Shown: positions 1-8,388, counted from the first letter of the stretch. The stretch is DNA of 64,000 bases from Caballeronia sp031450805 (GCF_031450805.1 NZ_JARTVY010000002.1:868001-932000), one strand, 5' to 3'. The notes: a model not told the origin generated them from the letters alone. Translations and numbers: made by a program.

Positions 1-2304
1 ATGATCCCCATGCGCCGCATCGAAACGATTGCGGCCCGCAAGCTCGTAGCGCACAAAGCGCGCACCGTGCACGCGCGTCCAGTGCGTGACGGCATCGAGC
101 GCAGGGACGCCGCGCGAAAACGAGAAGCCATGCCACATGACGTGGAACTTCTCGACGGCAACGGGCGTGTGCTTGAATTCAGGCTCGCCCGAGACAGCAT
201 CGACGACGGGATTCACCACTGCCCCGACTCGCGCATCCGACGCCACCTGGTCATTCCAGTGAATCGGCACGAACACGCTGCCGCGCGCCATGCCTCCGCC
301 ATGCTGCACCCGCGCGATCATCGAGCCCCAGCGGCTCGTGATGCGCGCAAGCTCGCCTTCTCGCACGCCGCATGCAAGCGCGTCTTGCGGATGCATATCG
401 ATGAACGATTCGCCGATGTGTCCGGCAAGCTTCTCCGAACGGCCCGTGCGCGTCATCGTATGCCACTGGTCCCGCACGCGCCCCGTGTTGAGTACGAGTG
501 GATAGTCGGCATCCGGTGCGTTGACGGGCGCGCGCGGCGGGGTCGCGATCAGGCGCGCGCGGCCATCCGCGTGGCTGAAGCGTCGCGTTTCGAAAAGCCG
601 TGCGCCGCCTGCTTCGTTCGTCGTGCGCAGCGGCCATTGCACCGGCTCCAGCGCATCGTATCCGGCGCGATCGAGCGTACTCAGCCCGCCGATATGGAAC
701 ACGCGATACACGCCGTCCGTCGAATCGTTTCGGTATGCAGATAGACGCGCGTGTTCATCGAACACTTCATGCGGGCCTTCGAAATCGAAGCCATCGAAAC
801 CCAGGCGGCGCGCCACATCGCAGATGATGCGCCAGTCCGCGCGCGCTTGTCCCGGCTTGGCAAGAAACGCACGCTGACGCGAGATGCGCCGCTCCGAGTT
901 GGTCACGGTGCCGTCCTTCTCGCCCCAGCCGAGCGCGGGCAACAGCACATGCGCGAACGCATTCGTATCCGTTTTCTCGACGATGTCCGAGCTCACCACG
1001 AGTTCGCACTTTTCGAGCGCACGCTTCACGCGATCGCCATCGGGCAGGCTCACGACCGGATTGGTGCCCATGATCCAGACCGCTTTCACGCGGCCCGCTT
1101 CGATCGCATCGAAGAGATCGACGGCCTTCAAGCCCGCACGTTGCGCGATGCGCGGCGAGTTCCAGAAGGTCTGCACGATCTCGCGATGCAGCGCATCGTC
1201 CAGTTCGAGATGCGCCGCAAGCGTGTTCGCGAGGCCGCCGACTTCGCGGCCGCCCATCGCGTTCGGTTGGCCGGTGAACGAGAACGGCCCCATGCCGGGC
1301 TTGCCGATACGTCCCGTCGCAAGATGACAGTTGATGATGCTGTTGACCTTGTCGGTGCCCGCGCTCGACTGATTCACCCCCTGCGAGTACACCGTCACGA
1401 CGCGTTCCGTGCCCGCAAACAAGCGGTAAAACGTCGCCAGGTCATTCGCATCGAGCTTGCAGTCTTTGGCGATAGGCGTGATATCGGCGGGCATTGCCGC
1501 TGCGAGAGCGGCATCATAGCCGTTCGTATGTGCATCGATAAAAGCGGAGTCGGTCGCGCCGTGTTCCGCGAGAAACGCGAGGAGCCCGTTAAAGAGTCGC
1601 ACGTCGCTGCCGGCCTTCAGCGGCAGATGGAGATCGGCCATCTCGCACGTCGCGGTATGGCGAGGATCGATGACGACGATCTTCACCTCCGGCCGCGTCT
1701 CCTTCACCTTGACGATGCGCTGAAACAGGATCGGATGACACCACGCGGTATTCGATCCGACGAGCACGATAAGATCCGCCAGTTCGAGGTCTTCATAATT
1801 CATCGGCACGAGGTCTTCGCCGAATGCGCGCTTGTGTCCCGCCACCGACGACGACATGCACAACCGCGAATTTGTATCGATGTTCGCGCTGCCGATGTAA
1901 CCCTTCATCAGCTTGTTGGCGACGTAATAGTCCTCGGTGAGCAATTGCCCCGACACGTAAAGCGCGACGGCATCCGCGCCGTGCTCGCCGATGACGCGCG
2001 CAAAGCCGTTCGCTACCGTGCCGATCGCATGTTCCCAGGAGACGTCGGAAAGCGCGCCTGTCGCCGGATCGCGCAGCTTCGGATTCAGCAAGCGCCCGTC
2101 GAGCCCGACGGTTTCGCCGAGCGCCGAGCCCTTCACGCACAGCCGCCCGAAATTCGAGGGATGCCCTTCGTCACCGGCGATGGCGACATCGAGGGCGCTG
2201 TGCGGCGTCGCCTTCACGCCGCAGCCGACACCGCAGTAAGGGCACGTCGTATGCACGACGGCCGGCGCGTTCGGGATGATGGGAATGCTCGCTTTCATAT
2301 CCAT
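1..2304 (-). CDS. nasA: Assimilatory nitrate reductase, molybdenum catalytic subunit (3' end outside window)
   Basis: Reduces nitrate to nitrite in the cytoplasm, using Mo-bis-MGD and an Fe-S cluster. The visible 768 codons start MDMKASIP and show the N-terminal [4Fe-4S] motif TTCPYCGVGCGV, with ligands C21, C24, C28 and C56 (GRLCVKGS), followed by the family stretch SRLCMSSSVAGHKRAFGED. The frame is open to the window edge, so the C-terminus is missing; related proteins are near 900 residues. The start lies 5 bases after the stop of the upstream FAD oxidoreductase, so it is the distal gene of the nas operon. The ATG at 2298 is an equally possible start; neither has a strong ribosome site. 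Confidence 0.95.
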   Translation of the reverse strand, partial: MDMKASIPIIPNAPAVVHTTCPYCGVGCGVKATPHSALDVAIAGDEGHPSNFGRLCVKGSALGETVGLDGRLLNPKLRDPATGALSDVSWEHAIGTVANGFARVIGEHGADAVALYVSGQLLTEDYYVANKLMKGYIGSANIDTNSRLCMSSSVAGHKRAFGEDLVPMNYEDLELADLIVLVGSNTAWCHPILFQRIVKVKETRPEVKIVVIDPRHTATCEMADLHLPLKAGSDVRLFNGLLAFLAEHGATDSAFIDAHTNGYDAALAAAMPADITPIAKDCKLDANDLATFYRLFAGTERVVTVYSQGVNQSSAGTDKVNSIINCHLATGRIGKPGMGPFSFTGQPNAMGGREVGGLANTLAAHLELDDALHREIVQTFWNSPRIAQRAGLKAVDLFDAIEAGRVKAVWIMGTNPVVSLPDGDRVKRALEKCELVVSSDIVEKTDTNAFAHVLLPALGWGEKDGTVTNSERRISRQRAFLAKPGQARADWRIICDVARRLGFDGFDFEGPHEVFDEHARLSAYRNDSTDGVYRVFHIGGLSTLDRAGYDALEPVQWPLRTTNEAGGARLFETRRFSHADGRARLIATPPRAPVNAPDADYPLVLNTGRVRDQWHTMTRTGRSEKLAGHIGESFIDMHPQDALACGVREGELARITSRWGSMIARVQHGGGMARGSVFVPIHWNDQVASDARVGAVVNPVVDAVSGEPEFKHTPVAVEKFHVMWHGFSFSRGVPALDAVTHWTRVHGARFVRYELAGRNRFDAAHGDH

Positions 2305-2309
2305 GCTGT

Positions 2310-3566
2310 CTATGCGCCCGCTTCGCAAAGCGTCTTGCCGAACAACAAACGCCCGCGCAGATGCGATACATCCGTGCGGTTCTGTATCAGATCGAAGTAC
2401 CACGCACCGTCTTTCACGTCGCCGTAGAGCACCGCGCCGATCACGCGCCCCGCCTGCAGCACGACGCGCTTGTAGACACCGCGGCGCGGATCGCGCAGCA
2501 CGAGGTCTTCGCTGTCGCCGCCGCCGATGAAATCGCCCGCTGAATAAAGGTCCACGCCGGTCACCTTGAGCTTCGTCGCGGTGGCGCGCTGCACATAGCG
2601 CCGATGCCCTGCGCCCGCGAGATGCGCGCCGGCCACGCGCGCCTGATCCCAGATCGGCGCAACGAGGCCGAACGTGGCAGACCGATGCTGCACGCATTCG
2701 CCGACCGCATACACGCGTGGATCGAAGGTCTGCAGCGTATCGTCGACGACGATCGCGCGATCGCAATGCAGGCCCGCCGCCTTTGCAAGCGCGATGTTGG
2801 GACGCACGCCCGCTGTCATCACGACGAGGTCGGCATCGATCTCGGCGCCATCTGCGAAGCGCACGGCGCGCACGCGATCGTCGCCTACGATCTCCGTCGT
2901 CTGCGCGGCCATCGCGAAACGCAGGCCCTTTTCTTCGAGCGAACGCTTGAGCAACGCCGCTGCGCTCGCATCCAGCTGACGGTCCATCAGGCTGTCGCCT
3001 GCGTGCACGACCGTGACCGACATGCCCTGGCGCTGAAGGCCGTTCGCCGCTTCCAGCCCGAGCAGGCCGCCGCCGATGATCACTGCATGACGATGATCGC
3101 GCGCGGCCTCCAGCATTGCTTCGACATCCTGTATATCGCGAAACGCGATCACGCCGGGAAGATCGCAGCCGGGCACCGGAATGATGAACGGCTTCGAGCC
3201 CGTCGCGATCAGCAGACGATCGTATCGCGCCTCGACGCCCTTCGCCGAACGGACGATGCGCCGCCCGCGATCGATGTCGACAACCGCATCGCCCGCATGC
3301 AGCGTGATGCCGTTCGCCGCATACCAGTCGCGCGTATTGATGATGATGTCGTCCATCTGCTTCTCGCCTGCGAGCACCGGCGAAAGCAGAATGCGGTTGT
3401 AGTTGCCATGCGGCTCCGCGCCGAACACCGTGATGTCGTAAAGCTCGGGCGCGATCTTCAGCAGCTCTTCGACCGTACGCATTCCCGCCATGCCGTTGCC
3501 GATCACCACGAGCCGCTGGCGCGCCATCACGCCCGCCGCAGCCGCAACCGCGTATTCGGTCTTCAT
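2310..3566 (-). CDS. NAD(P)/FAD-dependent oxidoreductase of the nitrate assimilation operon
   Basis: 418-residue pyridine-nucleotide-disulphide-type flavoprotein. It has an N-terminal FAD-binding GNGMAG motif (RLVVIGNGMAGMRTVEELL), a second Rossmann motif GGGLLGLEAANGL for NAD(P)H and the late FAD motif VYAVGEC. It is homologous to the N-terminal half of NirB, which lies two genes upstream in the operon. Its ATG overlaps the nirD stop (ATGA) and nasA follows at 5 bases, so it most likely passes electrons from NAD(P)H to NasA, as a NasB-like electron-transfer subunit. That role is inferred from position and family. A longer open frame exists upstream but runs through nirD and is not used. Confidence 0.9.
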   Translation of the reverse strand: MKTEYAVAAAAGVMARQRLVVIGNGMAGMRTVEELLKIAPELYDITVFGAEPHGNYNRILLSPVLAGEKQMDDIIINTRDWYAANGITLHAGDAVVDIDRGRRIVRSAKGVEARYDRLLIATGSKPFIIPVPGCDLPGVIAFRDIQDVEAMLEAARDHRHAVIIGGGLLGLEAANGLQRQGMSVTVVHAGDSLMDRQLDASAAALLKRSLEEKGLRFAMAAQTTEIVGDDRVRAVRFADGAEIDADLVVMTAGVRPNIALAKAAGLHCDRAIVVDDTLQTFDPRVYAVGECVQHRSATFGLVAPIWDQARVAGAHLAGAGHRRYVQRATATKLKVTGVDLYSAGDFIGGGDSEDLVLRDPRRGVYKRVVLQAGRVIGAVLYGDVKDGAWYFDLIQNRTDVSHLRGRLLFGKTLCEAGA

Positions 3567-3904
3567 GCCGCGATCCAGACCTTGCCGCCCGCCACGCGCG
3601 TGCGATACGCGTTCACCGAGCGTTCGGGCGCTTCGACGCATTCGCCCGTGCGCAGGTCGAAGTGCTGCTTGTAGATCGGCGACGCCACGACGATGCGCTC
3701 GCCCATGCTGCCGACGATGCCGCGCGACAGCACGGCCGCTTGCGAATGCGGATCGAAGTTGTCGATGGCATAGACGGACGAATTGCCCGCGACGTGAAAC
3801 ACGGCCACTTGTGCGCCGTTGACGAGTGCGCAGACGCCCGTGTCGGGCACGATATCGTCCAGTGCGCAAATGGGCGTCCAGTCCTGTTCGATGCGGTCGT
3901 TCAT
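3563..3904 (-). CDS. nirD: Nitrite reductase [NAD(P)H] small subunit NirD
   Basis: 113-residue Rieske-fold small subunit of the cytoplasmic NADH nitrite reductase, partner of NirB. It opens MNDRIEQDWTPICALDDI and contains the typical NirD core (ALVNGAQVAVFH, SPIYKQHFDLRTGECVE). The Cys-His pairs of a true Rieske cluster are absent, which is usual for NirD. The start is set by the site GAGAGGACCTC 5 bases upstream; nirB ends 16 bases before it. The stop overlaps the next ATG by four bases, indicating translational coupling. Confidence 0.95.
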   Translation of the reverse strand: MNDRIEQDWTPICALDDIVPDTGVCALVNGAQVAVFHVAGNSSVYAIDNFDPHSQAAVLSRGIVGSMGERIVVASPIYKQHFDLRTGECVEAPERSVNAYRTRVAGGKVWIAA

Positions 3905-3920
3905 GATGAGGTCCTCTCGT

Positions 3921-6461
3921 TCAGACGGTTTCGACGACAACGGGAATATCGATCTGCTTCGACGTGCGCTCTTCCGGCGTCGCCGGACGAATCTGGCCGC
4001 GCTCTTCGACGAAGCGCACATTACCGTCGCGCTCGTCGCTATTGACGAAGTGACGGAAGCGCTTGCGCGTATCGGGATCGGTGACGGCCTTCTTCCATTC
4101 GTCCTCGTAGCTGTCGACCACATGCCGCATCTCGGCTTCGAGTTCGGCGGCGATATCGAGCTTGTCGTTCACGACGACATCGACGAGATAATCGAGCCCG
4201 CCTTCGAGGTTGTCGCGCCATACGCTCGTGCGTTGCAGGCGATCCGCCGTGCGCACATAGAACATCAGGAAGCGGTCGATATAACGCACGAGCGTGGCCT
4301 GATCGAGATCCGATGCGAGCAGTTCGGCATGACGCGGCTTCATGCCGCCGTTGCCGCAGACATAGAGGTTCCAGCCCTTTTCCGTCGCGATGATGCCGAT
4401 GTCCTTGCCCTGCGCTTCGGCGCATTCGCGCGTGCAGCCCGACACGCCGAACTTGATCTTGTGCGGCGTGCGCAGGCCCTTGTAGCGGTTCTCCAGTTCG
4501 ACCGCGAGGCCGACGGAATCGCCGACGCCATAGCGGCACCATGTCGAGCCGACGCACGACTTCACCGTGCGCAGCGCCTTGCCGTAGGCATGTCCTGATT
4601 CGAAACCCGCTTCGATCAGTTCTTCCCAGATGAGCGGCAACTGCTCGACGCGCGCGCCGAACATGTCGACACGCTGACCGCCCGTGATCTTCGTATAAAG
4701 GCCGTACTTCTTCGCAATCTGCCCTACCGCGATGAGTCCGTCCGGCGTGACTTCGCCGCCCGGCATACGCGGCACGACAGAGTACGTGCCGTCGCGCTGA
4801 ATGTTGGCGAGGTAGTAGTCGTTCGAATCCTGCAGGCTTGCGTGCTCCTTCTTCAGCACGAATTCGTTCCAGCACGAAGCGAGAATGTTGGCGACGGCCG
4901 GCTTGCAGATATCGCAGCCGAGTCCCTTGCCATGCTTGGCCAGCAACGATGCGAACGTGCGATGCCCTTCCACGCGTGCGATGTGATACAGCTCCTGCCG
5001 CGAATACGGAAAGTGTTCGCAGAGATGGTTGTTCACGGCGAGACCCTGACGCGCCATCTCCGATTTCATCACCTGCGTGACGAGCGGCACGCAGCCGCCG
5101 CACGAAGCCCCCGCCTTGCATGCGCTCTTCATCGCGCCGATGCTCGTCGCGCCCGCGCACACGGCCGCGCAGATTTCGGCCTTGCTCACGTTATTGCACG
5201 AGCAGATTTGCGCGGCATCGGGCAACGCTTCGACGCCGAGCGCCGGTCTCGCCTTGCCGTCGCTTTGCGGAAGAATCAGGAATTCTGGCGCTTCGGGCAG
5301 CTCGATCCTGTTCAGCATCATCTGCAGCAGCGTGCCGTATTCGGCTGCATCCCCGACCATCACGCCGCCCAGCAGATACTTGCCGCAATCGGAGACGACG
5401 AGCTTCTTGTACACCTGCTTGCGCTCGTCGCTAAACTGGTACGAGCGGCTGCCCGGCGTCTTGCCGTGCGCATCGCCGAGGCTCGCGACGTCCACGCCCA
5501 TCAGCTTGAGCTTCGTGCTCATGTCCGCACCGGCGAAGGCGGCGTCGACGCCCATCAAGTGCTTCGCGACGATGCGCGCCATGTCGTAGCCCGGCGCGAC
5601 CAGTCCGAACAACTGCCCCTGCCACAACGCACATTCGCCGATGGCGTAGATGTCGGCATCGCTCGTGCGGCATGCATCGTCGATGACGATGCCGCCGCGC
5701 GGACCGATATCGAGCCCCGCTTCGCGCGCGATATCGTCGCGCGGACGAATGCCCGCCGAGAACACGATCATGTCCGTGTCGAGATGCCCGCCGTCCGCAA
5801 AATTCATGCGATTGACGGCGTTCTCGCCATCGACGATAGCGAGCGTGTTGCGGTTCGTATGCACCGTCACGCCCAGCTCCTCGATCTTGCTGCGCAAGAC
5901 GCGCCCGCCGCCTTCATCGACCTGCACGGCCATCAGGCGCGGGGCGAATTCGACGACATGCGTGACAAGGCCCATGTCGCGCAGCGCCTTCGCGGCTTCC
6001 AGCCCGAGCAAGCCGCCGCCGACTACGGCGCCCGTTGTCGCGCGTGCGCCGAACGCCTGCATCGCTTCCAGATCATCTATCGTTCGGTATACGAAGCATC
6101 CGTCCCGATCCCGCCCTTCGACGGGCGGCACGAACGGATACGATCCGGTCGCGATGACGAGCTTGTCGTAGGCAAGCGTTTCGCCCGTCGATACCGTGAC
6201 CGTGCGCGCCGCGCGGTCGATCGATACCGCCTTCGCATTCAGCTTCAGCGCATAACCGGTGCGCTCGAAGAAGCCTTCCTCGACGAGCGAAAGATCGCCC
6301 GCCGACTTGCCCGCGAAGAATTCCGACAGATGCACGCGATCGTATGCGGCACGCGGCTCTTCGCAGACGACGGTGACGCGCGCCGCATCGTTGCCGCTTT
6401 CAGCGAGACATTCGAGGAACTTGTGGCCGACCATGCCGTGGCCGATGACGACGATTTTCAT
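3921..6461 (-). CDS. nirB: Nitrite reductase [NAD(P)H] large subunit NirB
   Basis: 846-residue siroheme enzyme that reduces nitrite to ammonium with NADH. In order: a FAD/NAD module (MKIVVIGHGMVGHKFLE; GGGLLGLEAAKAL; DIYAIGEC), a BFD-like [2Fe-2S] domain (ICSCNNVSKAEIC and ASCGGC), then the sulfite/nitrite reductase ferredoxin and 4Fe-4S/siroheme domains. The siroheme-cluster cysteines are visible as SCVGSTWC (C-x5-C) and SGCTREC (C-x3-C). The start at MKIVVIG is preceded by AGGAAGG. It lies 13 bases after narK and 16 before nirD. Its siroheme need explains the divergent cobA gene. Confidence 0.97.
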   Translation of the reverse strand: MKIVVIGHGMVGHKFLECLAESGNDAARVTVVCEEPRAAYDRVHLSEFFAGKSAGDLSLVEEGFFERTGYALKLNAKAVSIDRAARTVTVSTGETLAYDKLVIATGSYPFVPPVEGRDRDGCFVYRTIDDLEAMQAFGARATTGAVVGGGLLGLEAAKALRDMGLVTHVVEFAPRLMAVQVDEGGGRVLRSKIEELGVTVHTNRNTLAIVDGENAVNRMNFADGGHLDTDMIVFSAGIRPRDDIAREAGLDIGPRGGIVIDDACRTSDADIYAIGECALWQGQLFGLVAPGYDMARIVAKHLMGVDAAFAGADMSTKLKLMGVDVASLGDAHGKTPGSRSYQFSDERKQVYKKLVVSDCGKYLLGGVMVGDAAEYGTLLQMMLNRIELPEAPEFLILPQSDGKARPALGVEALPDAAQICSCNNVSKAEICAAVCAGATSIGAMKSACKAGASCGGCVPLVTQVMKSEMARQGLAVNNHLCEHFPYSRQELYHIARVEGHRTFASLLAKHGKGLGCDICKPAVANILASCWNEFVLKKEHASLQDSNDYYLANIQRDGTYSVVPRMPGGEVTPDGLIAVGQIAKKYGLYTKITGGQRVDMFGARVEQLPLIWEELIEAGFESGHAYGKALRTVKSCVGSTWCRYGVGDSVGLAVELENRYKGLRTPHKIKFGVSGCTRECAEAQGKDIGIIATEKGWNLYVCGNGGMKPRHAELLASDLDQATLVRYIDRFLMFYVRTADRLQRTSVWRDNLEGGLDYLVDVVVNDKLDIAAELEAEMRHVVDSYEDEWKKAVTDPDTRKRFRHFVNSDERDGNVRFVEERGQIRPATPEERTSKQIDIPVVVETV

Positions 6462-6474
6462 GACTGGACCTTCC

Positions 6475-7800
6475 TCAGTGGGCGACGCTGTTGTTGACTG
6501 CGAGTGCGCTTTCGCGCAGCGCGGCTTCGCGCGCTTTATGTTCCGGAGAGAAGCGCACGGCAAGCGCGCACAACGCAGAGCCGGCGACGAGCACGCCGAG
6601 CAGCGAGAGCGTCTGCTGCACATCGCCGACGCCTTTCATCAGGAAGCCCGCCGCGACCGCACCGACGTTGCCGCCCGCGCCGATCACGCCGGCCACGCCG
6701 CCGAGCGCCTTGCGGTCGATGAACGGCACGAGCGCATACGTCGCACCGCAGGCCATGTGCGTGAAAAGACCGAAGGCGAGCATCGCGATGACGGCGAGCG
6801 TCGCGCTGCCTGCATGTGCGAACGCATAGAGGCCGATGCCTTCGCCCGCGATGAGCGCGAAGAGCAGCGTCGCGCGGATATCGAGGCCGCGCTTCGCGGC
6901 GGCCTTGTCGGAAAGCCAGCCGCCGAGCGCGCGGGCAAAGAGTGCGAGCAGGCCGAAGCTGCCCGCCGCCATGCCTGCCTGCGCGAGCGTGAGACCGAAG
7001 TGATCGACGTAATAGACAGCCGCGATGTTGTGAATGAAGACTTCGACGCCGAAGCATGCGCCATAGGTCACGAAAAGCATCCACACGCGATAGTTCGCGC
7101 ACGCGGTCACGAAGCTGTCCCAGCCGCCTTTCTTGCCGCCGTCGATGGCGATGCCCGCGCGGCGCAGTTCCGCGAAATCGCCTTGCGGACAATCCTGCGT
7201 ATAGCGCCAGTAGAGCAACGCCATGACCGGCATCGCGATACCCGGCACGATCAGCGCGATGCGCCATGCCGATGCTTCGCCCGCCCCGAGCACGATGGCC
7301 GCCGCGACCAGCAGCGGCACGATGGCCTGCGCCGCGCCCGCGCCCGCGTTGCCCCAGCCGGCGGTCGTCGCGTTCGCGGTGCCGACGACGTTGGGCGCGA
7401 ACATCACCGACGTGTGGTACTGCGTGATGACGAAGCTCGCGCCGATCGCGCCGATCGCGAGGCGGCACCACAGGAAGCTCTCGTATCCGGTGGACAACGC
7501 CGCGCCGATCACCGGAAATGCGCCGGCGAGCAGTAACGCGCTATAGACCTTGCGCGGGCCGAAGCGGTCGCACATCGGGCCGACGACGAGACGCACGAGA
7601 ATGGTCACGGCCACTGCGGCGATGTTGATGTTCGCGATCTGATCGGCGGAGAGGCCATATTCGCGCTTGATGAGCGGCATCAACGGCGCGCACGCAAACC
7701 AGGCGAAGAAGCACACGAAGAACGCCATCCACGTGAGATGGAAGGCGCGCATCGGCGCACTGCGCATGCTGAAGAGATCGATCCGGGTGGCTTTATCCAT
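6475..7800 (-). CDS. narK: MFS nitrate/nitrite transporter, NarK/NasA type
   Basis: 441-residue major facilitator with about 12 hydrophobic segments. It carries the family signature region GWGNAGAGAAQAIVPLL and a second nitrate-signature-like stretch GVIGAGGNVGAVAAGFL, both characteristic of nitrate/nitrite porters. It imports nitrate across the inner membrane for NasA and NirB. The start MDKATRIDLF was chosen because the upstream in-frame extension is low-hydrophobicity sequence that lies in the leader RNA and terminator. It is the first gene of the nas operon and its leader carries the ANTAR hairpins. Confidence 0.95.
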   Translation of the reverse strand: MDKATRIDLFSMRSAPMRAFHLTWMAFFVCFFAWFACAPLMPLIKREYGLSADQIANINIAAVAVTILVRLVVGPMCDRFGPRKVYSALLLAGAFPVIGAALSTGYESFLWCRLAIGAIGASFVITQYHTSVMFAPNVVGTANATTAGWGNAGAGAAQAIVPLLVAAAIVLGAGEASAWRIALIVPGIAMPVMALLYWRYTQDCPQGDFAELRRAGIAIDGGKKGGWDSFVTACANYRVWMLFVTYGACFGVEVFIHNIAAVYYVDHFGLTLAQAGMAAGSFGLLALFARALGGWLSDKAAAKRGLDIRATLLFALIAGEGIGLYAFAHAGSATLAVIAMLAFGLFTHMACGATYALVPFIDRKALGGVAGVIGAGGNVGAVAAGFLMKGVGDVQQTLSLLGVLVAGSALCALAVRFSPEHKAREAALRESALAVNNSVAH

Positions 7801-7810
7801 TCTCTTGGTC

Positions 7811-7866
7811 ACAAAAAGAAAGGCGTCCCGCGCACCGGGCCGTTCGAGCCAGATGCGGGGGACGCC
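7811..7866 (-). terminator. Leader terminator (attenuator) upstream of narK
   Basis: Read on the minus strand, GGCGTCCC (7866-7859) and GGGACGCC (7829-7822) form a perfect 8-bp stem, extended by further G-C pairs after a one-base bulge, and followed by the U-tract TTTCTTTTT (7821-7813). It ends 10-20 bases before the narK start codon, inside the operon leader, so it can only be an attenuator. Its 5' arm is shared with ANTAR hairpin 2. Confidence 0.88.
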
Positions 7867-7938
7867 GTTGTCCGATGCCCGTCTGGCTCGATGAAGCCGG
7901 GGCGCTGTGTTCAGGACGGATCGCCGTTGATCCGATGG
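7844..7938 (-). promoter_or_regulatory. NasT (ANTAR)-responsive leader RNA of the nas operon
   Basis: On the minus strand the predicted transcript begins near 7938. Hairpin 1 (7934-7917) is CGGATC-AACGGC-GATCCG, a perfect 6-bp stem with a 6-base loop. Hairpin 2 (7873-7860) is GGAC-AACGGC-GTCC, with the same loop. Loop positions 1 = A and 4 = G match the known ANTAR-target rule. Hairpin 2 is extended by CGGG/CCCG (7881-7878 with 7859-7856) and by the 10-bp repeat TCGAGCCAGA/TCTGGCTCGA (7891-7882 with 7853-7844). This extended stem uses the terminator's 5' arm and loop, so it is a mutually exclusive antiterminator. Confidence 0.88.
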
Positions 7939-7949
7939 CAGGACTAAAG

Positions 7950-7964
7950 GCAAGGGGTATGCCA
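7950..7964 (-). promoter_or_regulatory. Sigma-54 promoter of the nas operon
   Basis: The minus strand reads TGGCATACCCCTTGC, with GG and GC elements separated by exactly 10 bases (consensus TGGCAC-N5-TTGC). The predicted transcription start, about 12 bases beyond the GC, is near 7938, which places ANTAR hairpin 1 at about +4. The -24 box deviates slightly (TGGCATA). Confidence 0.8.
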
Positions 7965-8064
7965 TGCGAGTCGAATCGCCCGGAGAGGCTTGAGCAGCGT
8001 GGCTTTGCGGGATGCGCGCACTGAGCGCGGGCATCGCCTTCACGCAGCGTTGTGATGCGGGCCG

Positions 8065-8100
8065 GCACAAGCGTGGTGCGGCGCAGCACTGCGGACGTGC
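8065..8100. promoter_or_regulatory. Two tandem NtrC-like enhancer sites shared by divergent promoters
   Basis: Two copies of GCAC-N7-GTGC, the NtrC half-site arrangement, occur at 8065-8079 (GCACAAGCGTGGTGC) and 8086-8100 (GCACTGCGGACGTGC). Their centres are 21 bp apart, two helical turns, as expected for cooperative NtrC binding. They lie about 130 bp upstream of the nas start and about 150 bp upstream of the cobA start, ideal for activating both sigma-54 promoters. Confidence 0.78.
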
Positions 8101-8212
8101 GGCGCGCCATCGCGTCGCCTGAATTTGTACGATTCGGTTAGCCTCCTCGAACTGCACGCAACGTATGCTTCACGCGCGGCTCGCGATGCGGCAAAGCCAT
8201 ACCGCGTCCGAA

Positions 8213-8228
8213 TGGCCCGCTTATTGCA
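8213..8228 (+). promoter_or_regulatory. Sigma-54 promoter of cobA-nasT-nasS
   Basis: TGGCCCGCTTATTGCA matches the sigma-54 consensus TGGCNCGNNNNTTGCW at every defined position, with GG-N10-GC spacing. The predicted start is near 8239, exactly where the first hexaloop hairpin of the cobA leader begins. Confidence 0.85.
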
Positions 8229-8238
8229 TTGATGAATT

Positions 8239-8333
8239 GCCACCTGCAACGGCGCTGGCGGCAAGGCAAATGCAACGCAAGGACATGGAATCCAGGACAA
8301 TGGCGTCCCTCGTGCCCGACACGAGCGGACGCC
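8239..8333 (+). promoter_or_regulatory. Second ANTAR-type leader RNA, upstream of cobA, with terminator-like stem
   Basis: Hairpin 1 (8239-8262) closes the loop AACGGC (8248-8253) with a 9-position stem carrying two mismatches. Hairpin 2 (8295-8308) is GGAC-AATGGC-GTCC. Both loops fit the A1/G4 rule. A stem with arms GGCGTCC plus CTCGTG (8302-8314) and CACGAG-C-GGACGCC (8320-8333) follows; its 5' arm overlaps hairpin 2 exactly as in the nas leader. No U-tract follows the stem, so whether it terminates intrinsically is uncertain. The start codon lies 55 bases downstream. Confidence 0.75.
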
Positions 8334-8388
8334 TCGTGCGTTCGCCGCGTCGATACGTGCCCCCGATACAAGCAAACAGGACACGACG

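Noticed and set aside
751..2427. Long plus-strand open frame (558 codons) at the left edge
   Set aside because: It lies opposite nasA, which has clear Fe-S and molybdopterin motifs on the minus strand. The plus-strand product is Arg/His/Ala-rich, as high-GC shadow frames are.
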